Source of the DNA: Epichloe hybrida
Taxonomy: Eukaryota > Ascomycota > Sordariomycetes > Hypocreales > Clavicipitaceae
Assembly: GCA_019022495.1 (NCBI GenBank)
Contig: JAFEKR010000004.1
Span: 2,170,001-2,234,000 of the forward strand
DNA length: 64,000 nucleotides
Direction: 5' to 3'
Part shown: one piece after another, positions 11,673-21,129 of the stretch
How the letters are laid out: every line of letters starts with the position of its first letter
Numbering within the stretch: the first letter of the stretch is position 1
The notes under the pieces: model-generated
What the model was told of the DNA's origin: nothing
Database searches by the model: none
What the model saw: the letters and a program-made list of their open reading frames with translations, nothing else
Translations under genes and position numbers: made by a program

Positions 11673-13364
11673 ATGTTGCGCCGGCAGGACTCTCTGATGA
11701 CCAATCAATTCCCCGAAGTAAAGGAGTGCGAAGGCGAGCGCGAGGTCTCGGTCTCATCTTCTGCATCCGCCGAAATGCGCACAGTCATAACCAACTGGTT
11801 TTATGTGTTCTCTGTTGTTGTCATGTCCTGTGGGTCTATCCCTAAGGGATGTGATGAAGGAGGCTTCGCTTCTGTATCAGGACTTAAATCCTTCATGGAT
11901 GACTTTGGACTAGTTCGGGGTCGATGGACAGATGATCTATCCCTACTGGCTGCTCGTCGCGCAACTGTCTCGTCGCTGGGTGTGTTCGGTGCCGCCATGG
12001 GAGCCAGCATGGCCATCTATATCACTGATGTGGTGGGCCGGCTTTGCACTTGGCAGATCTTCACACTGCCATGGATGACGGGCTTCTTCACTGTCGCCTT
12101 TGCCTCGGGGAACATTGGCTTGTTGCTGTTTGCCAGAGTATGGGGTGGTGTCGGTGCAGGTGGATTGACAGTCGTTGCGCCCTTGTATCTATCTGAAATC
12201 GCAAAAGCAAGGAACAGAGGCATGATCGTGTCGTTGTACATGGTTGTTTCTCTAACCACATTGATGCTCGGTAAGAAGTCTTTCTTCGGTTTGTCATCTG
12301 TTAAACTTGGTGCCTTGCTGAAAAATCTTTTTTCAAACACATACTGACTTGGGTGTAATCCCGAAATCAGGCTTCATCAGCTACGCTGCCCGCAAAACCA
12401 TGTACCAAAATTGAGAACAGTACCGCGTTGTTCTGACGGTGCCGCAAATCCCAGTGGGAATCTATCTCCCTAGCCTGCTCCATGTTCTTCTACGACACGC
12501 GTCGCCGGCTCGCTTTCAAGAACCGTCATGAAGAGGCTCTCAAGGCGTTGGCCAAGCTGCGCAACACATCCACCGACGACCAAATTATCCAGCGCGAATT
12601 TCGAGAGATGCAAGAAGAAGTTGTGAGCAGAAAATCTTATCCTCGCCAACACGTCCATATGGTTCATCATCAAGGAGGTGACCACAGTGCCGACCTGCCG
12701 CGGCCGTTTCCTCATTGGCCTCGCCATGCAGACATTTGTCCAGTGGAGCGGTGGCAATGGCATCACCTACTACATCCCCGAAATATTCCGGTACGCCGGC
12801 ATCACGAGCAATCGCGCCCTCATCAGCGCCGGAGGCTACGGAGCCACGAAGCTCGTCTTCACCATGATCTTCATGTGGGGACTCGTAGACTACTTTGGCC
12901 GCCGCCGATGCTTCATGGCCGGACTGGTCATTCAATGCGTCACACACATCTACATGGCCGTCTATATGGCTCTGTGGCGCCGCGACCACAACCCAGCTGC
13001 TTCGGGAGCCGCCATCGCCTCCGTCTTCATCTATTCCATGGGCTGGTCCATCGGTCTCTGCACGATCCAATACCTCTACGGCACCGAGATCCTGCCGACC
13101 CGTGTCCGCGGCGTCTGCTATGCCGTCCACATGACAATCCACTGGCTCTTTCAGTTCGTCGTCGTCCATACCACCCCACAGCTCTTTCGCGAATTCGATG
13201 TCTGGGGCGCGTATGTCTTCTGGGCAATGGTCTGCTTCATTGGCCTCTTCTTTCCTGGCGTATGAGCCCCCGAGACAAAGGGCATTGCCCTAGAGAGAAT
13301 GGGCGAGCTGTTCGAAGGTCCCTGGCATAAGTGCGGAAAGGCAAAGATCCGACACCACCAGTGA
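11673..13364 (+). pseudogene. Decayed MFS sugar-type transporter
   Basis: The 5' part is intact: exon 11673..12270 encodes the first helices with sugar-porter landmarks (DDFGL, GVGAGGLTVVAPLYLSEIA), and a plausible intron 12271..12370 leads to GFISYAARK. Then a TGA interrupts at 12412-12414. Homology (EQYRVVLTVPQ) continues past it, shifts frame near 12460 (SMFFYDTRRR on), shifts again near 12615-12640 to give IWFIIKEV...QWSGGNGITYYIPEIF, and meets a second TGA at 13263-13265 just before APETKGIALERMGELFEGPW. Two stops plus two shifts cannot be removed by one ordinary intron. Substrate is unknown; sugar or quinate is likely from the family. Confidence 0.8.
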
Positions 13365-13652
13365 TGCCGAGTCGTTGCACTTGCAACACACCTTCAACCA
13401 GTGATTACGCAATAATCGGGCGGATGAAAGTACGAAAAACTAGGCAGAACATGAGAGTACATGTTGCTTTGCCCAGCAATCCCCCCCCCCCCCCCTTTGT
13501 TTGAAACCCGTGTTGTTTCTGCATACGATCGATCAGCACTCAACTTGATACCACGCGTCATGACAAAAATAGATGTCCAACGATGATGAATGTATATGTA
13601 TTGCCTGGCGATGATTATGACCAGTTCTATCTGATCCTTGGCTACATCAGGA

Positions 13653-15159
13653 TCAAACCTTTACAGCTACATCGCCCAAACCCGCCGCGGGAATGGCACT
13701 CAGAATAACGTCATCCATTGGCTTTAGACTACGCAAGGAAACAGGCATTGAATGCTTGGTCTCAGTTTGTTCCTCCGATGGATCTCCCTCAGTCGATGCA
13801 CCATGCAGGCCATATCCAGTGTCGCTGGAATCAACGAATGCGTCTAGACCGTTGCCTTGGCGCGGGAATGCAGCAACCATGTTCTTGTGCATCTCGAGAA
13901 CTTTGCACATTTCCTCGTGTGAAACATCGTTTACGAAAACGCAGTCGCCGATCGGGCTGACCGGGACGGCAAGTCGAAGCTTGCCGTCTCGTGTCCTCAA
14001 GATGGCAGCAGTGGCTTTGCCTAATAACGGTCCATCGAATTGGTGGTGGTCCATGGAGAGCCCGGCGCGTGAGAATAGGCGTAGCAGGCGGAGATGGTCC
14101 TCGGGGGAGAGCAGACCGCGCATGAGACTCAATGTGGCAGAGTAGGCCATGTCGATAGAGATGGCATGTCCGTGGCGCAGCGGAGGATCGGGTATAAGCT
14201 CATGGAGCGGCGACCAACTATTGCCGTTTAGCAATGGGCAGTGAGTAGGATGGAAGAGAACGCGACTCACGTGTGGCCATATGCGATGACTCTGTCGAGC
14301 ATAATCTCATGCAAATTCGGCGACTCAAGTTTCAGCATCTCATAGATTCCTGCCTTGCAAATCTGGTCTGCGGCGACCTTGACCTCGTCAGAGCTTTCGA
14401 GTCTTCCGAAGGCAGTCGTGATCATCTGCTCGCAGTATTTGTCGAGCAGATCAAAAGTTGGCTTATCGGCGCACGATGAGATCTTTATCAGCTCGGCGAA
14501 GCCGTTGCGGACCTGTCCAACAGGCAGAGTACGAAGAAAGGTGAAGTCGAGAAAGGTGTGCTGGGGAGCATGATAAGCACCAAGTCGGTTCTTGTATCCG
14601 CCGTAGTTCACGGCCACTTTGATGGAGACGGAGGCGTCGATGAGTCCGATGACGGTGGTGGGAACGCGAATGTAGTTTGTGTTGCGGCGATAGGACGCAC
14701 ATGCGAAGCTTTATGGCTTGGCTTGTCAGCAGCGATACACGGCAAACGTCCATGTACGAAGAGATGATGGATATTGACGAACCCAGCAACATCAGTCACC
14801 AACCCGCCACCAACGACCAGCACGGGTTCCTTGCGGAAGATGCCAAAGTCGTTCATGGAGTCGACGATGCTCAACAGCGTGTCCATTGTCTTGGCCTTTT
14901 CCCCAATCATGGTCTTGTGGATAGTAAGCTTGATTTGGTAGTGGTCAAAGTACTCTTGGACACGGTCTCCGTAGAGAGTAAAGATGTTGTAGTCCATGAC
15001 GGCGAGACAACGCTGCCACTTGCTGTAGCACTTGGACAGCTGGGGGTTTTGGATGTCGAAGACGCCGTCGAGGAACTCGAACCCGTACTCGATCTTTTCG
15101 TAGCCGCATACCGCGAAGCCGTTGGGGACTGGCTCCACGGTGGCTTTCATGTCAGACAT
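13653..15159 (-). CDS. mysA: Sugar-phosphate cyclase, probable demethyl-4-deoxygadusol synthase (mysA-like)
   Basis: Complement of join(13653..14217,14271..14708,14783..15159), 459 aa. It belongs to the dehydroquinate-synthase superfamily: NAD-loop [72 protein letters not shown] (Glu metal ligand) and [12 protein letters not shown] (His ligand), with a second His near MDHHQF. Demethyl-4-deoxygadusol synthases and 2-epi-5-epi-valiolone synthases both cyclise sedoheptulose-7-phosphate; the adjacent methyltransferase and ATP-grasp genes favour the former, first step of mycosporine synthesis. The ATG at 15159 ([10 protein letters not shown]) was chosen over an upstream in-frame extension of non-family sequence. 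A roughly 60-residue Ser/Thr-rich C-terminal tail is unusual. Not the aromatic-pathway enzyme, which in fungi is part of the pentafunctional AROM protein. Confidence 0.87.
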
Positions 15160-15944
15160 TTTGGGAACGAGGCAATGTGATGACCGAGGACTGTGAAGAG
15201 GTGAGGAGGCGAAGAGTAGAAGAGATTGGGGAGGGAGGGAGAGGGGGGGTTGGTTGGGACACGCCGTCTTAATATTCATGAGGGTGTACATTGTACACAA
15301 CAACGGGACGTGAAGCGCAGGCTTCGATCATTCATGACGTGATGCCATTACGCTGCAGTACTACTTGCCCAACGCCCTCCCAGCTCCCAGCCTAGCTAGA
15401 CGCAGCTCACGCAGGTCGACGAATGGGGGTGAATGGGGGTTGTAGAATGTCACGGGCAGGTGATTGCAGAAATCAGGGCGAGGACAGCCAGCACGGAGCT
15501 AGCGCCCAACGGTTTCAAGGTTTCACGGTTTCATGGTCAACGGTTCCACGGCCAACGGTTTGTGTGAAGCGTCTACGAGATGGTGCATGGCTGTGAGCAA
15601 CACCGGTGAGAGCAGATTCGTCGAAGATTCCTCGACTTCTGATTGGAATCGGAATCTGGAGTGACGCCAAAGCATGGCGAGGTGCGACACAAGGCAGCAA
15701 GTCCATGTCATGAGAGAATCTCATTTCGAAACGCCAAGGGTCAAGAGCGCTTGAGAGAAGACAATCTATGATCCGCATACCTTTGTGCAGACGCCACCAC
15801 GACAACGGCTGCATATTTATTTAAAGAGAAGGGTTGCGCTCGATGTAGGAATGGTGTCTTTGGCATCTGGATCAAGAACTTCTATTTTCGTACCTTTCAA
15901 CGTTGCCCCCCTCCCCCAGCACGGCAATCTCATCGAGCATCATC
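15160..15944. promoter_or_regulatory. Bidirectional promoter of the mysA/mysB pair
   Basis: This 785-bp interval separates the divergent cyclase and methyltransferase start codons. It holds a cluster of CGGTTTC/CAACGGTTT near-repeats at about 15506-15560 and a direct repeat GAATGGGGGT at about 15421-15440. A polypyrimidine run lies before the methyltransferase ATG. The sharing of this region suggests co-regulation; binding factors are not identifiable by eye. Confidence 0.5.
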
Positions 15945-16941
15945 ATGAGCGACGGGCAGAAATTCGATATCGCAAGGGCGTATGCTGAACAGGAGGAGAT
16001 TTACTTTGATGACGGGAGAGAGGCCGAGCTGTTGAATCACATTCTCGCCCGACATGACATTGAGGACATCCGAGGGTCTCCTCGGAAAGTTCTTGAAGCC
16101 ATCGATGCCTTTGGGACGAAGAGGTATCTGATGAACGTGGGACGAGACAAGGGTGCCATTGTCACGGAATTAATTGCCTCTGCGAAGCCCAACGTCATGG
16201 TAAGACTTTGAGGGAGAAAAAAAAAACCGCCCCCTGTCCATCTCTGTCCGCATCTTCGTCCCTTGGCAGGGCTCAGTCACTGAAAAGCAAGTTTCGCATC
16301 GTACAGGTAGAGCTCGGCGGCTACGTGGGCTACTCGGCCATCCTATTCGCCGACGCGGTGCGAGCCGCAGGGGGCAAGCAGTATTTCTGTCTCGAGCACA
16401 ATGCGGAATTCGCGTCGATAATACGCACGCTGTCGGATCTCGCGGGCCTGGCCGACCTCGTCACCGTCATGACCGGGGACAGCAGCGACTCTCTTCGCCA
16501 GCTGAAGACACGGGGGCTCTTCCCGCAGATAGACTTGCTTTTCCTGGACCACCACAAGCCGTTGTACCTGAGGGACTTGAAGCTGTGCGAGGACCTCGGC
16601 TTCATCCGGCCTGGCAGCACTCTTGCGGCGGATAATGTCATCAAGCCGGGCAATCCGCCTTACCTGGAGTACGTCAGATGCACGGCTGAGCAGAAGAGGA
16701 AGAATGTCGCGCCAGACGACGAATCGCGCGAGACTGGAGGAAAGGGGGGGGGGATAAGGGGCAACCCATCCTTGATCTACGAGAGCTCCCTCATTGAGAG
16801 TTTTGAGCCGACCGGTGTGCCGGTGAGTTCTTTTTTTTTTTCGTCACATGGATTGGATGAAACTGCACAACGGCTGACAGATGAAACAAATGAAAGGATG
16901 GGGTCGAGATTTCTCGTTGTGTCGGGATGCAGCAGAAATGA
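15945..16941 (+). CDS. mysB: COMT-fold O-methyltransferase, probable 4-deoxygadusol-forming (mysB-like)
   Basis: Exons join(15945..16199,16307..16822,16897..16941), 271 aa. SAM motif VELGGYVGYSAILFA; divalent-metal site FLDHHK plus ADNVIKPGNPP, the same arrangement as catechol O-methyltransferases (Asp, Asp-Asn). In mycosporine clusters such an enzyme methylates demethyl-4-deoxygadusol to 4-deoxygadusol. The third exon uses an AAAG acceptor: it gives DGVEISRCVGMQQK, the expected COMT C-terminus, whereas the nearer CAG acceptor gives unrelated sequence. A Gly/Lys-rich insert (about residues 215-240) precedes ESSLIESFEPTG. Alone it could be a catechol methyltransferase; the neighbours make mysB more likely. 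It lies 314 bp before the ATP-grasp gene on the same strand. Confidence 0.85.
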
Positions 16942-17255
16942 TGAATCAAAGCCGGCTTTTGTGATGCGTCATGACTTGATGACTCATGGACGCGCAAAAG
17001 GTGATCGAAACAGCAACTTGCAGCCACCTTGATGATGAAGGGGAGGAATTATGCAAACGTCATGGACAGTTGAAAAAATAAAAATAAAACTCCAACGCAG
17101 CTACTAGACAAAGCCCAGCAATCAATCCTGTTGAACTCAATTGACCAAGTTGGGTGCTCCCGTGCCGTCGAGGAAACTTGGTGGACTGACAAATTCTTGT
17201 TGCTCGCAACAGCAAACGAACCACAACCAATCCGTCGGCGGTGAATTGATGTGAA

Positions 17256-18854
17256 ATGGCCGAGTCGGAGTCACCAGCATGGCACGTCTTCAAGAATCTC
17301 TTTCTCCTCAGCCTCGGCGTCGTTTGCCTGCCCCTCGGCACGATTTCCCTGGTAGTCGCAGCGCTGCTGTGGCCTTTGATGAATGATGATTGTCGAGCCG
17401 ACGACGCGGCGCAACGGCGAGGCGACAGAAAAAAGGAGAAGAAGAGGATCCTGGTGACGGGCGTGTCCATGTCCAAGGGCCTGGCCATTGCGCGCATGCT
17501 GCACCGACAAGGCCACACGGTGATTGGCGCGGATGTCCATCGCTTGTCCTCGGGCCGCGTCTCGAGAGCGATCCGCCGGTTCCATCTCCTGCCGAGGCCC
17601 CACCTCCTGCCGAGGCCCCACCTCCTGCCGAGGCCCCACCTCCTGCCGAGAAAAGGCAAAGACAACTCGGACAACAACACGCACGCGTACACGGCGCGGC
17701 TGCTCGAGATTGTTCGCTCGGAGCGCATCCATCTGTGGATCCCGGCATCCGACGTGGGCGGCGCGCTGGCCGACAGCCTGGCCAAAGAGGCCGTCGAGGC
17801 GCGCACGTCGGCCAGGGTCATCCAGCTGGGCCACGACGACGTGGCGGCCGTCGACGACAAGGCGGCCTTCATGGAGCTCGTCGCGTCGCTGGGGCTCGCC
17901 ATGCCGGCCACGCGGCGCGTCGGCAGCGCATCCGAGCTGCGGGCGTTCCTGGAGACGACGGCGCCGCGGGGACTGTCGCTGCGCCCGGGCGGGACGGGGA
18001 CGCAGTACGTCGTCAAGCCCGTCGGCGTCGACGACGCGGCGAGATGCGACATGGCCATCGTGCCCCTCGGCACCGAGGACGAGACGCTCGCCCGCATCGA
18101 CGCCATCCCCTTCGGCCGCGGCGGCACCGGCACCGGCACAGGCACCGGCACCGGCTTCGTCGCGCAGGAGTACATCCGCGGCGACGAGTACTGCACGCAC
18201 GCCCTCGTGGTCCGCGGCAACGTGAGGGCATTTGTCGCGTGTCCGTCGTCGGCGCTGCTGACGCACTACGCCGCGCTCCCCGCCGGGTCGGCGCTGGGCG
18301 ACGCCATGCTGGACTTTACCAGGCGCGTGGCCGGCGCGCGCGGCCGATGCTGGACGGGCCACGTGAGCTTCGACTTTCTCGTCCGCCGCGGAACGACGAC
18401 GGTGTATCCCATCGAGTGCAATCCCAGAGTCCACACCGCCGTGCTGCTGTTCGCCCGGACGCCGCGCCTGGTGGACGAGTATCTGTCCGTCTTGGAGCCG
18501 GAGCAGGAGCCGGAGCAGGAGCCGGAGGAGCCGGGGCCGGAGCCGGAGCCGCTCTATCCGCTCCCGTCTCCGCCCATCTACTGGATCGGGCAGGACCTCG
18601 TCGAGAGCGTCCTGTATCCCGCCTACGAGACGTTTGTTCTCGGCACCGTGCGACCGGGCCAGTTGGCGAGGAGCACGGCGTCCTTCGTGCGACGCGTGCG
18701 CCACTGCAAGGACGGCATCTTTGAAATCTGGGATCCCCTGCCCTTCTGGTGGACCTATCATGTGCAATGGCCTTTGCTATTCCTGCGATATCTCTTCAAA
18801 GGACGGTGGCACAAGGCGAATGTCAGCACGGGCAAGTTCTTCGAGGCCACATAA
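17256..18854 (+). CDS. mysC: Membrane-anchored ATP-grasp ligase, probable mycosporine synthase (mysC-like)
   Basis: Intronless, 532 aa. One N-terminal membrane helix at about residues 13-42 (LGVVCLPLGTISLVVAALLW), then a pre-ATP-grasp domain starting RILVTGVSMSKGLAIARML. ATP-grasp follows, with QYVVKPVGVDDAARC, FVAQEYIRGDEYCTHALVV and the Mg-binding strand YPIECNPRVHTA. MysC-type enzymes phosphorylate 4-deoxygadusol and couple an amino acid, classically glycine. Three low-complexity tracts are inserted: HLLPRP repeated (17582-17652), GTGTGTGTGT and EPEQEPEQEPE. They lie outside the predicted nucleotide site and look like expanded minisatellites. GC-rich codon use produces long empty frames on both strands. 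The amino-acid partner is not predictable from sequence. Confidence 0.85.
   Translation: MAESESPAWHVFKNLFLLSLGVVCLPLGTISLVVAALLWPLMNDDCRADDAAQRRGDRKKEKKRILVTGVSMSKGLAIARMLHRQGHTVIGADVHRLSSGRVSRAIRRFHLLPRPHLLPRPHLLPRPHLLPRKGKDNSDNNTHAYTARLLEIVRSERIHLWIPASDVGGALADSLAKEAVEARTSARVIQLGHDDVAAVDDKAAFMELVASLGLAMPATRRVGSASELRAFLETTAPRGLSLRPGGTGTQYVVKPVGVDDAARCDMAIVPLGTEDETLARIDAIPFGRGGTGTGTGTGTGFVAQEYIRGDEYCTHALVVRGNVRAFVACPSSALLTHYAALPAGSALGDAMLDFTRRVAGARGRCWTGHVSFDFLVRRGTTTVYPIECNPRVHTAVLLFARTPRLVDEYLSVLEPEQEPEQEPEEPGPEPEPLYPLPSPPIYWIGQDLVESVLYPAYETFVLGTVRPGQLARSTASFVRRVRHCKDGIFEIWDPLPFWWTYHVQWPLLFLRYLFKGRWHKANVSTGKFFEAT
17582..17652 (+). repeat. In-frame 18-nt minisatellite in mysC
   Basis: Four near-identical copies of CACCTCCTGCCGAGGCCC, the last partial, encode HLLPRP repeats inside the mysC-like gene. 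Confidence 0.9.
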
Positions 18855-19267
18855 TTGTACCCCGTTCGGAAACATGGGCTGGTGGAAGGAAAGCCGGAAG
18901 CGGAGAAAACCATATATAAATATATATATATATATTATAGACAACAGCAGGTCCCCGTGAATCTGACCCTCCAAGACGCATACATCCAATCCAAATCGTC
19001 CATGGTGAAATCCCAATGTGCTGACGGACGGCCCGCTGTGGTACCGGTATCGGGCACCCCCTCCTGTCGGCGGCGGTGACTGGACTTGTTCCCGCACCGG
19101 AGCTGGTAGGTGGGCGGTGGGGGCGTGACCTTGTTGTGCCCTTTTTTCTTTTTTTTTCCCCCTTCCCCCATCAAATCAAGCACTACATACAACCTCACCC
19201 ATCGGGGGCCCCCATCATCAATCAATTCGCCAATTCCCCAATCCCCAATCCCCAATCCCCCTCGAAC
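18855..19267. other. Interval upstream of ILV1
   Basis: No gene. It contains an (AT)n run at about 18912-18937 and a pyrimidine-rich stretch ahead of the threonine dehydratase ATG, as is common in fungal promoters. Confidence 0.5.
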
Positions 19268-21129
19268 ATGCCTTCTCTTCTAGAGCGCGCCGAAACCAAC
19301 GGGGTTGACGCAGAGGCCAATGGCCATCACAGACCCGAAACGCCCTCTGGGCGCATGGCCCTGACGGAGTACAGCATCAACCCCTCGCCGGCATCGGAGG
19401 AGAAGAGGGCGAAACTGCGACAGGCTGTTCCCGAAGACTTGTTGCTCCCCAATGGATTCCCCGACGTACGCATCACACAATAATTCCGGCTCTTGCTCAT
19501 CCCCAAATCACCAAGTCTTTTTTTTTTTTTTCCCTTCCCCTTCCCTCTCACTCTCCGCGAGTCATTGCAAACCCAATTAATCATGCCTTGTGCCCACAGT
19601 ACCTGCGCATGATTGCGAGCGCTACATCCAGAGTCTACGAAGCCTGCAACGTCACCCCCCTGACGCCCGCCGTCAATCTCAGCAACCGGCTCGAATGCAA
19701 TGTCCTGCTCAAGCGAGAAGATACGCAGCCCGTCTTCAGCTTCAAGTTGCGCGGGGCTTATAATAAGATGGCGCACTTGGATCCCGCCGTGAGCTGGAAA
19801 GGCGTCGTTTGCTGCTCCGCCGGCAACCACGCCCAGGGAGTGGCCTACTCGGCGAGAAAGCTCAAGATCCCTGCCACCATCATCATGCCCGAGGGGACGC
19901 CCAGCATCAAGCACATGAACGTTGCCAGACTGGGCGGTCACGTCGTTCTTCACGGGGCCGACTTTGACGCTGCCAAGGAAGAGTGCGCGCGGCGGGAGAA
20001 GCAAGATGGCCTCATCAATATCCCCCCCTTTGACGATCCCTACGTGATTGCCGGCCAGGGCACCATTGGGAACGAGCTGTTCGGACAGGTCAACATGGCC
20101 AAGGTGGAGGCCATCTTTTGCTGCGCGGGCGGGGGTGGCCTCATCGCCGGCATCGGCTTCTACGTGAAGCGCATGGCGCCCCATGTCAAGATGATCGCCG
20201 TCGAGGCCCGCGATGCAAACGCCTTGGCTCAGTCGTTGCGGAAGGGAGATCGGGTCGTCCTCGGCGAAGTCGGATTGTTCGCGGATGGCGCGGCCGTCAA
20301 GACCCTCGGCGAAGAGACTTTCCGTATCTGCCAGGAGGTGGTGGACGACGTGGTGGAGGTGACGACGGACGAGATCTGCGCCGCCATCAAGGACATGTAC
20401 GACGACACTCGCTCCGGCCTGGAGCCCGCGGGGGCCTTGTCCATTGCCGGTTTGAAAAAGTACGTCTCTCAGCATCCGTCTCACGACTCGAAACGCACGC
20501 TGGTCGCCGTCACATCGGGCGCCAACATGAACTTTGATCGCCTGCGATTCGTTGCCGAGCGCGCCGCCGTGGGCGAGGGCAAGGAGGTCCTCCTCGCAGT
20601 GTCTATTCCTGAGCGGCCGGGCGCGTTCGCGAAACTGATCGACACCATCATGCCGTATGCCGTGACCGAGTTCAGCTACAGATATGCCGACAACGACGTC
20701 GCCAACGTCATGATCGGCCTGTCCCTGACGGCCCCGGCCGCGGAGCGCAACCAAGAGCTTCGCGTGCTTCTCGAGCGCATTCGCCACCAAGAAATGGCCG
20801 TGGCTGACCTCTCGGGCGACGAGCTCGCCAAGAGTCATCTGCGATACCTGGTCGGCGGTCGCTCAGCCGTTGCCAACGAGAAGCTCTACATGTTCAGCTT
20901 CCCAGAGCGGCCCGGTGCCTTGGAGCGCTTCCTCAAGACGCTCCGCCCCCGCTTCACCATCAGTCTGTTCCACTACCGAAATTACGGCGGTGATATTGCC
21001 AAGGTCCTCGCCGGTATTTCGTGTCCCGACCAGGATAGTGGAGAGCTGGTCCAGTTCCTCAAAGATGTGGATTACCCATTCGAGGAGTGCACGGACTCGG
21101 ATGTATTCAAGACTTTCCTGAGAACATAG
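19268..21129 (+). CDS. ILV1: Biosynthetic threonine dehydratase (threonine ammonia-lyase)
   Basis: Exons join(19268..19465,19600..21129), 575 aa. It converts threonine to 2-oxobutanoate with PLP, the first step of isoleucine synthesis. The catalytic core has the PLP-lysine motif FSFKLRGAYN (Lys about 115), SAGNHAQGVA and the phosphate loop CAGGGGLIAGI. Two C-terminal ACT-like regulatory domains begin LLAVSIPERPGAFAKL and LYMFSFPERPGALERF, so isoleucine feedback control is expected. Yeast Ilv1 is mitochondrial; the N-terminus here is not a clear presequence. It follows mysC on the same strand with 413 bp between; the link to mycosporine synthesis may be only positional. Confidence 0.95.

Noticed and set aside
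13653..15159. Shikimate-pathway 3-dehydroquinate synthase
   Set aside because: Fungi carry that activity in the pentafunctional AROM protein; this stand-alone cyclase has the [17 protein letters not shown] pattern of C7-sugar cyclases and lies beside mysB/mysC-type genes.
15903..15944. Upstream in-frame ATG for the methyltransferase
   Set aside because: It would add 14 residues (PPSPSTAISSSII) of pyrimidine-rich leader that the family lacks; the ATG at 15945 was preferred.
17271..18767. 498-codon minus-strand frame and 444-codon plus-strand frame overlapping mysC
   Set aside because: Both are Arg/Gly/Ala-rich shadows of a GC-rich coding region; only the frame at 17256-18854 shows ATP-grasp motifs.
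19327..20838. 503-codon minus-strand frame over ILV1
   Set aside because: Antisense shadow; the plus frame carries all threonine dehydratase motifs.
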